Shown piece after piece: positions 43,211 to 52,293 of a DNA stretch of 64,000 nucleotides (the stretch's first letter is position 1; every line of letters begins with the position of its first letter). Source of the stretch: UBA3263 sp964586765 (GTDB taxonomy: Bacteria; Bacteroidota; Bacteroidia; Bacteroidales; Muribaculaceae); contig CAZPHN010000009.1 in assembly GCA_964586765.1 (NCBI GenBank), positions 13,150-77,149 on the forward strand. The letters run 5' to 3'. The translations under genes were made by a program, and so were the position numbers. The notes under the pieces were generated by a model. That model was given only the letters and a program-made list of their open reading frames with translations, ran no database searches and was not told where the DNA came from.

Positions 43211-43355
43211 GATTTCTCAGTTCGGTATTATTTAGGGTATCTGCATATGATAATACATTCGCACTAAGTCTCTCTTCTGGACTTAGCATGATTCTTTTCT
43301 TCGATATCGATTTGGAATCATCAACTTGCCATGTTTTCTTGATGAATCTATTCAT
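43176..43355 (-). CDS. Possible small basic protein, 59 residues
   Basis: The ORF starts MNRFIKKTWQ, continues with a lysine/serine-rich stretch and a LSPEERLSANVLSYADTLNN helix, and overlaps the start of the 41909 gene by 35 nt. It fills most of a 198-nt gap in an otherwise compact cluster. I recognise no family. It may be a real short gene or a remnant of a longer one, as the frame is open for 14 codons before the ATG. Confidence 0.35.
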   Translation of the reverse strand: MNRFIKKTWQVDDSKSISKKRIMLSPEERLSANVLSYADTLNNTELRNHGSCSSKRRNS

Positions 43356-43408
43356 ATCTTCAAAAGTTAGATGGACATTGTCAACAATATAGAGTACCTA
43401 AATAATGA

Positions 43409-44563
43409 TTATCTATAAGATTTTTCATCATCAAATACTGGCCGTATCATGAGTCCCAAATACTTATGCTTATAATCGCCCTTGTTATCAAATGCATAAT
43501 TTGTATCATTTTGTATAGAAGACCAATAACAACCATCCAATCCGCGACAACGTATTTCTAAACCGTCTATGAATCCCGTTAGTGGTAAAATAATATACTT
43601 TTTATTTATTCTACTTGTAAATTTATGACATGGAATACCATCTATTTCAATATTCGTTACATCACATTTACTGTATAGGGTTTGCCATTCTTTCCTTTGG
43701 GGAATTCTCCAATTTTGGCCTCTAATAGCAGTCGCTGCGTCATATTGTTGTTTACCTGAAATATTGCTCATCCTACAATACTTGTAATCATAATCAAACT
43801 GTTTGGATGAGATTAATTTCCCCCATGCGAAATAATCTCCAGACTCACTAGGATATTCTGCGCCTAAATTACAAGTAGCCCATTTTATCCCAGTTCCTAA
43901 ATCGATATACTCTGGTAAGGAATTGAATGTATAAATTAACATTCCATCGGCAAATAAATCAACAGCATCGCAACTCCTTAATCCCGAAATGTCAATGGTT
44001 ACATAATGGATAATGCCTTTCTCCTTCAGATCTACACTTATTTCATTTGAAAACAAGGATTTAATTTGCGGTAATAAAGAGATGGTAGATTTTTGATTTC
44101 TAACAAGAGTAATCGTTATCCTATCATTAACGGGATTAACGACTTTCAATCCTATTTGAAATTTTCTGTTTTTTGACTTCGATATTGGAATAGGAGTCTT
44201 GATGGAATAACTATTTTGTAAGTCATCTTCAATGACTTTATAATCAGAAATAATTTCTAAATGATTGTTAAAAGTTGGACGGTTAACCTCATTTGATTCT
44301 ATTCCACAAAGGATTAATAGAAATTTTTGCAGTTCACCATCCGTCATTCCTATAAAATTATCTGGTTTCAACTCATTTGAAAATAGATTACTATGCAGGA
44401 TTGCCCAATTATATGCAATCCCATCTCTAACAGAAGATAGGATTTCTTGTCTAACGTCCTTAAAACGATCATTCCGGGCTGTGAAAGAGAGTATGATTAG
44501 CCTCTTGAACTCCTCCCAAGTATATAAATACTCATTATTGATGTAAAGTATAGCATCCTCCAT
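43409..44563 (-). CDS. Protein with C-terminal C-type-lectin/FGE-like domain
   Basis: The 384-residue protein has an unassigned helical N-terminus (about 1-120, partly MTDGELQKFLLILCG) and a beta-rich middle. From about residue 225 it matches the Fibrobacter-succinogenes-major-domain/FGE-like fold common in Bacteroidota: YIDLGTGIKWATCNLGA, SGDYFAWG, GQNWRIPQRKEWQTL, YWSS and LGLMIRPV. This fold is a versatile ligand binder. No signal peptide is present, so this copy acts in the cytoplasm or as cargo. Its start overlaps the upstream AAA stop by one base (TAATG). Confidence 0.75.
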   Translation of the reverse strand: MEDAILYINNEYLYTWEEFKRLIILSFTARNDRFKDVRQEILSSVRDGIAYNWAILHSNLFSNELKPDNFIGMTDGELQKFLLILCGIESNEVNRPTFNNHLEIISDYKVIEDDLQNSYSIKTPIPISKSKNRKFQIGLKVVNPVNDRITITLVRNQKSTISLLPQIKSLFSNEISVDLKEKGIIHYVTIDISGLRSCDAVDLFADGMLIYTFNSLPEYIDLGTGIKWATCNLGAEYPSESGDYFAWGKLISSKQFDYDYKYCRMSNISGKQQYDAATAIRGQNWRIPQRKEWQTLYSKCDVTNIEIDGIPCHKFTSRINKKYIILPLTGFIDGLEIRCRGLDGCYWSSIQNDTNYAFDNKGDYKHKYLGLMIRPVFDDEKSYR

Positions 44564-46221
44564 TACAAATGTTTTTTTGAAGCAGATTTAAGGTTAAAAT
44601 CTTTCTTTAGTTTTGATATCCTTATAATAGCGGAATCTTTTCTCTCGTCATTTAATTGATTGCTCATTACGTATGGTCGTAATTCTTTTGCCATCATTAA
44701 AATTGAATCTTTTCTTATTTTAATCTTGGCTTTATCTGTTGTGAAAATTTTTTGATTCTCCTCCGATATAATAAAATCTCTAAAATTGGCTTCAACCACA
44801 GAACCTACAAGTGCACTGATTTCTGCACCAGAAAAGCCCCGGCAGTTTTCAACATAGAAAGATTCTACAATCTCTTTTATCGCTTTATTATCAATTTCAG
44901 ACCAATCATATAGGTTGGCAGAAGAATACCTGTTTATACTTTTTCTCAATATAGATTCTGCCTCTTTCTGGTCTGGAAAGTCGACAAAATATACATCATC
45001 AAAACGCCCTTTTCGCATCAATTCTGGTTTAAGGGTGTCATTGGCGGTTGCCACAACATATACAGTAGATTTTCTTTCTTGCATCCATGTTAAAAAGTGC
45101 CCCATAAGACGAAGAATGATATCATTATTGCCACCCTCTGTTCCCGCAAATGCCTTTTCAATTTCATCAATCCATAATACACAGGGATGAGCGGCTTCAG
45201 CCGTATCTAATGCCCTCCGCAAATTTGATTCACTTTCTCCAACATATTTGCCCATAAGCCTATTTACATCAAGACGTAGCAAAGCTACATTAAATTCAGA
45301 TGCAATAGCTTTTGCAATCATACTCTTACCACAACCGGGCATACCTATAATAAGAACGCCTTTGGGGAGTGGTACAGATGCTTTCTTGCTTTGGGCTAGA
45401 GATAAGTGCTCAAAAATCACTTTCTTGTGTTGTATTTCCTCTATTAGATTCTCCAGCCCCCCTATATTATCCAATTTCTCGTCTGTATCAATTACCTCTA
45501 TAATACCGGATTTTCGTACGATCTGTTTTTTCTCTTCCAAGGCAAGCGCGATTGTTTGGCGTGATAGTCTGCCTCCAGTACGAATAAGACAAGACCGAAG
45601 AATTTGACGTATGTCGGCAAGACATAAACCTTGAAGATTTCGCGACAATTCAACGCGAATAGATTCTTCTACATACTCAAATTGGCGGGAAATAGGAATT
45701 CCGGCAACAATATTGGCAATTTCTTTAAAAGAGGGTGCTTTTATTTCAATAACCTTAACAACATCCAAAAGTGTACGAGGTAGTTTTTCAATTGGGTCAG
45801 AAGAAACAAGTATTATTGTTGAAAGGTGATTGTAGTCGCCACCTTCGTATTTAGATGCATATGTAGCCAACAAAGTTACTACACTATTGTCGCGTGACAA
45901 CGATTCTTCACAGCTTTTTATTATCGAAATCTGTGCAGTAACTTTATCCAAATTAATTTGTACTTTAATAAAGTCTTGAATTGTTCCTATGCTTTGTCCT
46001 TCTGGATCTTCTGCTTTCGAGTCGAAATATATACATCCCCTTGCAGGATCAAATTCTGCAATCTGCTGCGTATTAAGGTTTAGAATTTTAGTGGTTCCAT
46101 CCTTTGGATTGACAATTTCCATTAGCATCTCATCAACATATTTGTAATGAGACGTTTTAATATAGATTATCGGACTACTTAATAATCCTGTAATTAGCTC
46201 GTTTTTAAATTCCTGATTCAT
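44563..46221 (-). CDS. Ycf46/Cdc48-type AAA+ ATPase
   Basis: The 552-residue protein starts LITGLLSSPIIYIKTSHYKYV, the N-terminal signature of Ycf46-type AAA proteins. An inactive-looking first AAA-like region follows (about 20-210, without Walker A), then a complete AAA module with Walker A GMPGCGKS (293-300), MGKYVGESESNLRRAL, Walker B VLWIDEIE, sensor ATANDTLKPELMRKGRFDDVYFVDFPD and a C-terminal helical lid. It overlaps the upstream gene as ATGA and the downstream lectin-like gene as TAATG. It is the most canonical of the three cluster AAA proteins and could remodel other cluster members. Confidence 0.88.
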   Translation of the reverse strand: MNQEFKNELITGLLSSPIIYIKTSHYKYVDEMLMEIVNPKDGTTKILNLNTQQIAEFDPARGCIYFDSKAEDPEGQSIGTIQDFIKVQINLDKVTAQISIIKSCEESLSRDNSVVTLLATYASKYEGGDYNHLSTIILVSSDPIEKLPRTLLDVVKVIEIKAPSFKEIANIVAGIPISRQFEYVEESIRVELSRNLQGLCLADIRQILRSCLIRTGGRLSRQTIALALEEKKQIVRKSGIIEVIDTDEKLDNIGGLENLIEEIQHKKVIFEHLSLAQSKKASVPLPKGVLIIGMPGCGKSMIAKAIASEFNVALLRLDVNRLMGKYVGESESNLRRALDTAEAAHPCVLWIDEIEKAFAGTEGGNNDIILRLMGHFLTWMQERKSTVYVVATANDTLKPELMRKGRFDDVYFVDFPDQKEAESILRKSINRYSSANLYDWSEIDNKAIKEIVESFYVENCRGFSGAEISALVGSVVEANFRDFIISEENQKIFTTDKAKIKIRKDSILMMAKELRPYVMSNQLNDERKDSAIIRISKLKKDFNLKSASKKHL

Positions 46222-47039
46222 GCAAAAACTGATTTAAGCGTTTTCCAACCCTTTCTTGCTGCATTACATAGGGCAGTTGTTGTTTTCGTAACAACTTCCT
46301 TGGCTTTTTCATAGACTGGTCGTACTACTGGTGCAACATAAGTGTCTACAACCTCTTTTGCTTTCTTGAAAGCAGGCGCAGCATAAATTTGATTACCGAT
46401 TGATTTTACAATTGAAACGGCCTTTTGAGCAAGGTCTCCGCATGTTTGTTTAATTTTATCTTTTACCGTTTTGGGCGTAAGATACCAAATAGCGTCAACA
46501 GCTATACCTACAGCAAATCCAATAATAGCACCTCCCGGTCCACCCACAGAAAAACCTCCGGCCGCTATTGCCGTTCTAACACTATTCTTTGCTATAATTT
46601 TAGTTGCTTGCCTTGGGATATTTTTTTTAACTCTGTCTAAAAATGCAGCTTTACGACAAAGTCTAATCATTTTTTTCTCCCTCTCATATCTACGAACGGA
46701 TAGCATTCCTGCTCCATATTTACCAGCGGCAAATTCGTATTCTACTTTAGCACCTCTGAAAGCATCTACTAATTCTTGGGATGCACGTCTTGCCACTTTA
46801 GACTTAAATGACTTGGGAATTTCTATATCGTTATATATGGCTTCTACCGCAGCTGTCTTAATGAATTTATCAAAAGTCGCATTTTTTGTGTCATCTTCAC
46901 AATTAAAATATTCCTCTAAAGCGTTACGGTCAATATCTGGAAGCTCAACAGAAATATGCATACTTCTGATATACCTATGCAAAGATTTAAGAGCCTCATC
47001 AATAGCTGCTTGATTACTGAAATTATTCATCATTACCAT
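46218..47039 (-). CDS. Membrane-hairpin protein with basic helical tail
   Basis: The 273-residue protein has a soluble N-terminal domain of about 140 residues with many basic residues. A glycine-rich hydrophobic hairpin follows (IAAGGFSVGGPGGAIIGFAVGIAVDAIWYL, about 165-195), then an alanine/lysine/valine-rich amphipathic tail with repeated KKAKEVV, YEKAKEVV units. The hairpin resembles membrane-inserting Gly-zipper segments. Its start overlaps the 47023 gene by 17 nt, and an ATG two codons in (47033) is also possible. The function is unknown; close coupling suggests partnership with the Ycf46-type AAA. Confidence 0.65.
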   Translation of the reverse strand: MVMMNNFSNQAAIDEALKSLHRYIRSMHISVELPDIDRNALEEYFNCEDDTKNATFDKFIKTAAVEAIYNDIEIPKSFKSKVARRASQELVDAFRGAKVEYEFAAGKYGAGMLSVRRYEREKKMIRLCRKAAFLDRVKKNIPRQATKIIAKNSVRTAIAAGGFSVGGPGGAIIGFAVGIAVDAIWYLTPKTVKDKIKQTCGDLAQKAVSIVKSIGNQIYAAPAFKKAKEVVDTYVAPVVRPVYEKAKEVVTKTTTALCNAARKGWKTLKSVFA

Positions 47040-47493
47040 AACTATTTATGTTATCTTTGTCGTTATCAGTTGAAAATTCACTCTTCAACAAACGAGTACT
47101 AACCTCTATATCAGCATCCATTGATCTATATAGCAACTCCTGAGTTTCTTTAACATCCTCTTCTGTTGCTTCTGGGATGGCATCTTGAACAAAATTCCTA
47201 ATTTCGCCATCAAACCAATCATCAAGATTAGCGGCCTTCATAGCAGATGCCCTTTTTTCGTAGTATGAATCAACATCCTCACATAGCTCTTTAAGCAACT
47301 CGCGTTTTTCAGAGAGCATATCAAGTTCCTCTTGACTTTTAGCTTTTAACTCATCCTCATGTAAAATAGTATCTACAAATTCCGAATTGCTTGAAATTGT
47401 CTTGTTCCTGAATAATCGAATTATACGATTGAACGCCGTTATCCATCGTTTTACAAAAGACAACGATTTATCTTCTTCTTGATTATTGTTCAT
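47023..47493 (-). CDS. Hypothetical acidic helical protein
   Basis: The 156-residue protein is strongly helical and acidic, with a coiled-coil-like segment (LHEDELKAKSQEELDMLSEKRELLKEL, about 45-70) and a C-terminal Asp/Asn-rich tail. The start is ATG 47493, 3 nt after the collar-domain gene; the TTG seven codons earlier lies inside that gene. I do not recognise it. It may pair with the adjacent membrane-hairpin protein. Confidence 0.65.
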   Translation of the reverse strand: MNNNQEEDKSLSFVKRWITAFNRIIRLFRNKTISSNSEFVDTILHEDELKAKSQEELDMLSEKRELLKELCEDVDSYYEKRASAMKAANLDDWFDGEIRNFVQDAIPEATEEDVKETQELLYRSMDADIEVSTRLLKSEFSTDNDKDNINSYGNDE

Positions 47494-47495
47494 AT

Positions 47496-48113
47496 CTATT
47501 TGGCTTTTATACAAAAAATTAATGATATATTTTTAGGTCTTGTCTCCGTTGAGACCTTTACTTTCCCATATCTATTACTACATACATCTCCCAATATAAT
47601 ATTTGGTAAAGTATGATTATGCTTGCCGTTATTATTTGTTGATTTACTGAAATTAGTAGAATTATTATAATCTCTTACCTCGTGAACGTATTCCATAGAG
47701 CCATATCCATTGGAATATCTATTAAAAGGCTCAGCAATAATTATATGACTATGCTCACCATTTTCAGATGTTTTAAGTTCAGTCCAATCGGTTTTATGCG
47801 AATGTCCTTGGAATGCATCATCCTGACATTCTCCAAATGGATGGTCAGGATCTATTAGTCCTATATTATCATAGCCTCTGACAAATCTGCCTCGTAAATC
47901 GGGCAATCGAAACATCTCACCATTATCTTCTCCAAATATATCTCCTATAATATTGTAAAGAATAGGATATTTACCTTTACTCACCCAAGATCCATCGCAT
48001 ATTAGGAATCCCTCAGGTGCAGTGGGCGTTGAAAAAATAATAATAGTACCAATTGGTAATATAGCATTTGAGAGATAATCTTTAATGACATTTAGGTCTT
48101 CTGCACTAATCAT
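47496..48113 (-). CDS. Phage tail collar domain protein
   Basis: The 205-residue protein starts with a short helix, then the tail-collar (PF07484) pattern: LPIGTIIIFSTPTAPEGFLICDGSWVSKGKYPILYNIIGDIFG, FRLPDLRGRFVRGYD, then H-x-H motifs (GHSHKT, GEHSHI, GKHNHT) and a RPKNISLIFCIKA end strand. H-x-H sites in collar proteins can bind iron. There are no phage structural genes around it, so it has been co-opted into the cluster. It is followed by a 2-nt gap to the 47023 gene. Confidence 0.88.
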   Translation of the reverse strand: MISAEDLNVIKDYLSNAILPIGTIIIFSTPTAPEGFLICDGSWVSKGKYPILYNIIGDIFGEDNGEMFRLPDLRGRFVRGYDNIGLIDPDHPFGECQDDAFQGHSHKTDWTELKTSENGEHSHIIIAEPFNRYSNGYGSMEYVHEVRDYNNSTNFSKSTNNNGKHNHTLPNIILGDVCSNRYGKVKVSTETRPKNISLIFCIKAK

Positions 48114-48120
48114 TTGCCAG

Positions 48121-50094
48121 TTAGTTTATGTTTTCGAATGTTAAATTTAGTGAGTGACACATCGCTCTAAAAGCTGAAAATTTTTGAAACAAGGAAGAAA
48201 GGTTGCAAAGCGCAATATAACTTCTTCTCATTAGACAATTTATGGCATAATAAGTCCCATCAGATGGAAATTGTTTTGTGCCATCAGAATTCCTTAGAAT
48301 CAGATTAATTTTCAAAATTTTTTCATTTGGAAGAATGTGCTGTCGGATATTTAAATTGTCTATTTGTAGGCCGTAGCATCTTGACTGTTGATCATAAATA
48401 AAAGTATTATATGGTTCATTTGTAATCCAATCTTTTTCAATTACATATTGCCAATCTCCATTATTTGCGGTCGAAACACCAATATAAGCATGGAGTGTGT
48501 CATTTTCGGAAAGTGTCTGCTTTATCTTAGAACTCAACTCTTTATTAATGACAATAACGAATGGACTACATGTATTACGAAGATATTTCGGTGATATACA
48601 ACTATTTTGTATAGCAAACACTTTTGGCATATGCGTATTATCGGAAATGTTATAACGATAAAAAATAGAGTCATAATCTATATCCTTTAGTTTCCCGGAA
48701 AAAGCGTCTTGAAATAAGCCAATGGATTCTGCGGAGTCGGGATATTTTGAAATTAACATAGCAGCTTTTTCAAAATCCCCTTTAACCCCTTCACCCTTCA
48801 TTGTCATTATAGCTTTAAATATATCCGCTATGTAGCTCCACGTATGATCTCCATGTGATGACGCTTGTTCAAATAATAAAAAAGCGTCTCTCGGATTTGG
48901 ATCTCCATGTGTACCTATATATTCCATTATACCTAACCAAAATAAATCGGCAGCCGACTTATATCGGCTAAAGCATAATAAACTCTTTTTATACTCCTGC
49001 ATATAAAGATGTCGTACACCTTGCAAAGTGCATGTATCATTATCCCACTCCTTTTGGGGATACATTTGGAATTTCAGCGTATGGAAAATGGTTCCATCAA
49101 TTTCAATATTAAAGTTCTCTTCTTCGGTCTCTTTAAGTGAAATTGGGAATGTTAATTTTACTATTTTCTCTTTCCTACTTAGATGAATCCTTTTATGAAT
49201 TCCGCAAAATACAATATCTATGAGATCATGTCTTGATTGGAGAATTTCAAACGTAAAAATGACCTGCCAATTATTATTTGAACACTCTAAATTAATGGGC
49301 TCGTAAATATTAACATCATACTCGCCTCCAATGTTATATAATGTTGCTGTAGGATAAATCCTTATAAGAGATTTTACATCGTTATTTAAGAAAGTGTCTT
49401 CTTTATTAAGAATCTTTGATATATTAGAAATTAAGTTCCTATCTCCTGCATCTTTGGATAATCCATTTAGAGCATTCGCAATATTTAAGGCATTCTCGTC
49501 TCCATTTTGCCCTAAATAAAACAACCAATTTGTAAGAGAACCATCCCGAAATGCAGCTAACACTTCTTCAATTATACTTTTATAAGACTTTTCAATTGGT
49601 TTTAAATGAGATAAAATATATTGTAATTCTTGTACGGATGATACGAAATGATTATCGATAAAAAGATATTCACATTCACGTTTCGTTATCTTCCTTACAA
49701 TGGGATTATTGGTCTCTATAGTAGGCTCCGTAAATTTTTTAGAAACATAATCCTTAACTGCATTATATATTTCTGTACCTAATCCATGTTCTCTATATTC
49801 CTTAAAGAGAGCGAATGTCAAATACGGATCTTCTGTCAAATCATTTACCATTATTATTCCAGCAGGATTGTTCTGACAAATAACACACCAAAGAATGCCA
49901 TTAGAATCCTTATGATTGCTCTCCATAGATGCTATAAATGATTCGACCGATAAAACATCGGCATTAAACCATTTAATTCCCTCTATATATTGAACAACAT
50001 CTTTGTCATTAAAAAGTTGTATCATCCAAGAAGCATCTTCTTTTACTGCTTGACGGAGTTGACATCTATTTGTCTTTATTATAGGGAATTCCAT
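48121..50094 (-). CDS. GNAT acetyltransferase fused to a Sel1/TPR-like region
   Basis: The 657-residue protein has an N-terminal GNAT domain (about 1-150; TNRCQLRQAVKEDASWMIQLF, the acyl-CoA loop region EYREHGLGTEIYNAV). A middle beta-sandwich-like region follows (about 230-345), then Sel1/TPR-like helices (about 365-445; AADLFWLGIMEYIG, DAFLLFEQASSHGD, GDFEKAAMLISKYPDS). A C-terminal beta-rich domain covers about 480-600 and resembles no family I know. It ends 2 nt before the next gene boundary. It could acetylate another cluster component. Confidence 0.72.
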   Translation of the reverse strand: MEFPIIKTNRCQLRQAVKEDASWMIQLFNDKDVVQYIEGIKWFNADVLSVESFIASMESNHKDSNGILWCVICQNNPAGIIMVNDLTEDPYLTFALFKEYREHGLGTEIYNAVKDYVSKKFTEPTIETNNPIVRKITKRECEYLFIDNHFVSSVQELQYILSHLKPIEKSYKSIIEEVLAAFRDGSLTNWLFYLGQNGDENALNIANALNGLSKDAGDRNLISNISKILNKEDTFLNNDVKSLIRIYPTATLYNIGGEYDVNIYEPINLECSNNNWQVIFTFEILQSRHDLIDIVFCGIHKRIHLSRKEKIVKLTFPISLKETEEENFNIEIDGTIFHTLKFQMYPQKEWDNDTCTLQGVRHLYMQEYKKSLLCFSRYKSAADLFWLGIMEYIGTHGDPNPRDAFLLFEQASSHGDHTWSYIADIFKAIMTMKGEGVKGDFEKAAMLISKYPDSAESIGLFQDAFSGKLKDIDYDSIFYRYNISDNTHMPKVFAIQNSCISPKYLRNTCSPFVIVINKELSSKIKQTLSENDTLHAYIGVSTANNGDWQYVIEKDWITNEPYNTFIYDQQSRCYGLQIDNLNIRQHILPNEKILKINLILRNSDGTKQFPSDGTYYAINCLMRRSYIALCNLSSLFQKFSAFRAMCHSLNLTFENIN

Positions 50095-50096
50095 TT

Positions 50097-51356
50097 TTAA
50101 ATCATATTAACCTCAGCTAATTCGCAGAAACAAAGAAGTTTGATTTTGTGTATGGTCTGCTGATTTTGGCAATAAGTACTCGCAGAATCTGGAGAAAGTT
50201 TTAATACATCAGGACAAATATCGCATATACGTGCGCTATGACAAGTTGAACAGTAAGAGTCGACAAACGAAGCAGTTTTATTTACCTTTTCATTGATTGA
50301 TTCAAAGTTCAGACCATCCATAATGTTTCCTATTCGTATAGAATCCGTGATTCGTTCACAAATGCCTACATTACCTTTTGCGTCAATGTAGAGTTTTTTA
50401 TTGTATGGTAAGCATGTCGGATATTCTTGTGCGTCCTTGATTTTAAATATCGGACGGTTTATCCATTCTGCAAGCCATATATTGAAGAAGGCTTCCATCA
50501 ATGGCTCATTTGGATTCTCAACTCTATATTTGACCAATTTCAAATATTTTTTTTTCTCAACGTCATAGTCTATCTTAGATGTGTCGGAATTATAAATGTT
50601 TGCAACTTCAGATATGCGAATAGGCATCTTATCCATAAACACCTCTGACCTCGACCATTCCTTAGATATTTGTGGGAGCAATGAAATATCCGAAAGTGTC
50701 ATCATTAAGTCAAGATTTGACTCCCAAAACACAGGATGATTCTTTTTTATATACTCAAGATTAGCATGCACTTTTTCAAATGTCCCATGTCCTCTTGCAT
50801 CCATTCGACATAAATCATGGAATTTGCCAATCCCGTCAATAGATACAAAAAGGTGGAATTTATCTCTCACTAACCATTCAACCGTTTCTTCATTCAATAG
50901 TATTCCATTTGTTGATAGCTCGAAACGAATATCTTTTTCAGAGAAGGCTTCAGTTGCCTGTGCAATAAATTCCTTAATCCATCCCAGTTCCAACAAACTT
51001 TCACCTCCGTAAAATTCGACACTGAAAGTATCCGATTTTACTGTATTTTCAATGAAAGAAATAACACTTGGAATGTCTAAGATTTGTAAACTATTGTTAG
51101 AGTGACTTCGATGCTCTGGATATATGCCGGAGTAACAGCAATATGTACATCTCAGATTGCACTTCTCTGTAACACCGATGGTATAAGACTCTATTTTGTT
51201 AAGTTCTTTTATCTCAGTCAGTGGCTTAAACTTCACTTGAAATGACCCACTACACCTATGCAATCCTTCTGATATGGAATTATCAAAAGGGTTGTATGAA
51301 TATGTATTGCCAGTTGAGGACTTAACTACCATTTGACTATGAAATGTTCTTATCAT
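50097..51356 (-). CDS. Radical SAM/SPASM peptide-modifying enzyme
   Basis: The 419-residue protein carries the radical SAM cluster CNLRCTYC (Cys66, Cys70, Cys73), followed by FYGGES (SAM glycine motif) and FELSTNGILLN. The C-terminal SPASM region has CLPYNKKLYIDAKGNVGIC, a YCSTCHSARICDICP cluster and a late YCQ, providing ligands for auxiliary iron-sulfur clusters. Family members install thioether, C-C or other crosslinks in ribosomal peptides. The start overlaps the 51353 gene by 4 nt. The nearby 58-residue cysteine-containing peptide (52117-52293) is the obvious candidate substrate, by position only. Confidence 0.88.
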   Translation of the reverse strand: MIRTFHSQMVVKSSTGNTYSYNPFDNSISEGLHRCSGSFQVKFKPLTEIKELNKIESYTIGVTEKCNLRCTYCCYSGIYPEHRSHSNNSLQILDIPSVISFIENTVKSDTFSVEFYGGESLLELGWIKEFIAQATEAFSEKDIRFELSTNGILLNEETVEWLVRDKFHLFVSIDGIGKFHDLCRMDARGHGTFEKVHANLEYIKKNHPVFWESNLDLMMTLSDISLLPQISKEWSRSEVFMDKMPIRISEVANIYNSDTSKIDYDVEKKKYLKLVKYRVENPNEPLMEAFFNIWLAEWINRPIFKIKDAQEYPTCLPYNKKLYIDAKGNVGICERITDSIRIGNIMDGLNFESINEKVNKTASFVDSYCSTCHSARICDICPDVLKLSPDSASTYCQNQQTIHKIKLLCFCELAEVNMI

Positions 51357-52117
51357 AGGTTGAATGACTCGATTACCTCACGTTTTAATCTATAAAAATC
51401 TTCTTTTAAGATTAATTTCTCTGCATTAACACACCTAGAATGAAACTCCTTTTCGGTCAAAGAAATACCTCCACATGTTTTTATAGCATCAAGTCTTCTA
51501 TGATAAACGTATTTCCTATCTTCAATCGATGGGACTTTTCCATATCGCCAAGAAAGCTCATTATCTATAACATCATGTGCATTAAATTCTCTATAAAAAT
51601 CAGAAAAAGATATACTTTTAATTGATATTTTGAGAAGAATTTGCCACCAAGTAAAATCCCCTTTCCAATAGTCATCAAGATTATTAGAATAAATATCGAT
51701 CCAATCTACAGCTTTGATTCTATTCAATGCATCTAAACTATTTGGAGTATCCTCAAGTAATTTTTGGCACAATGATAATCCTAAATATGAAAGTATCAGA
51801 TTATCATTATTTTCTATGACACATGCATCAATGAATCTATTGCGTGCTTGAATGAGATATTCCCTTTTGCAATTTGGAGAAGCATTAATGGCGAAATTTA
51901 AATTTTCATAGGCACTTTTGAAATACATATGCATCATCGATTGAATATCTTGCCGAATTAAGCCAATATAATCTTTTATTGATTCATTGATAATTGATAA
52001 ATTGCTTAATTCGTGGTACAAGTTATTCAAACTTTGAGTTTTTTTGTAATCCAAAGCAAATTTACCTATAGACACCGCTGTCTTTACACAATAATATGTA
52101 GTTGTGATAGGTTCCAT
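51353..52117 (-). CDS. Hypothetical helical protein next to the radical SAM gene
   Basis: The 254-residue helical protein is unrecognised. Regular helices (IQSMMHMYFKSAYENLNFAINAS, LIQARNRFIDACVIENNDNLILSYLGLSL) give a TPR-like look. Tryptophans cluster near residues 135-160. The start (ATG 52117) shares one base with the stop of the small cysteine peptide gene (TAATG), and its stop overlaps the radical SAM start. The tight order peptide, helical protein, radical SAM suggests a binding or chaperone partner for the peptide. Confidence 0.68.
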   Translation of the reverse strand: MEPITTTYYCVKTAVSIGKFALDYKKTQSLNNLYHELSNLSIINESIKDYIGLIRQDIQSMMHMYFKSAYENLNFAINASPNCKREYLIQARNRFIDACVIENNDNLILSYLGLSLCQKLLEDTPNSLDALNRIKAVDWIDIYSNNLDDYWKGDFTWWQILLKISIKSISFSDFYREFNAHDVIDNELSWRYGKVPSIEDRKYVYHRRLDAIKTCGGISLTEKEFHSRCVNAEKLILKEDFYRLKREVIESFNL

Positions 52118-52293
52118 TACTTACAAAATCTTTTGGAATGGAGTCCGTAAGTTATACAAAGCCCTTGACATGCAGCCATTCCCATTGCCTTAATCGTTTT
52201 ATCCGATGGTCTGTCGCTAATCTTATTCCGATTCAAACAATTCATTGTCTTGGTGCTTCGATAAGTTGATTGATAGGTCGCTGTCTGTATCAT
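52117..52293 (-). CDS. Small cysteine-containing peptide, candidate radical SAM substrate
   Basis: This is a 58-codon ORF. It begins MIQTATYQSTYRSTKTMN, continues with a charged stretch (RNKISDRPSDKT) and ends with MAACQGLCITYG and KRFCK; cysteines are at about 19, 42, 46 and 57. Its ATG overlaps the M48 stop as ATGA (52290-52293) and its TAA overlaps the next start as TAATG (52117). Both junctions are typical of translationally coupled genes, which argues that it is real. A threonine/tyrosine-rich N-terminus and C-terminal cysteine cluster are compatible with a modified peptide. The spacing fits no zinc-finger I know. Confidence 0.62.
   Translation of the reverse strand: MIQTATYQSTYRSTKTMNCLNRNKISDRPSDKTIKAMGMAACQGLCITYGLHSKRFCK

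Noticed and set aside
47496..48113. Prophage assignment based on the tail-collar domain
   Set aside because: There is no terminase, capsid, portal, integrase or other tail gene in the surrounding 29 kb; the gene is embedded in the NTPase cluster.
50097..52293. CRISPR array anywhere in the window
   Set aside because: Reading for regularly spaced direct repeats found only the in-gene 69-bp repeats and dispersed palindromes; no repeat-spacer pattern or cas gene is present.
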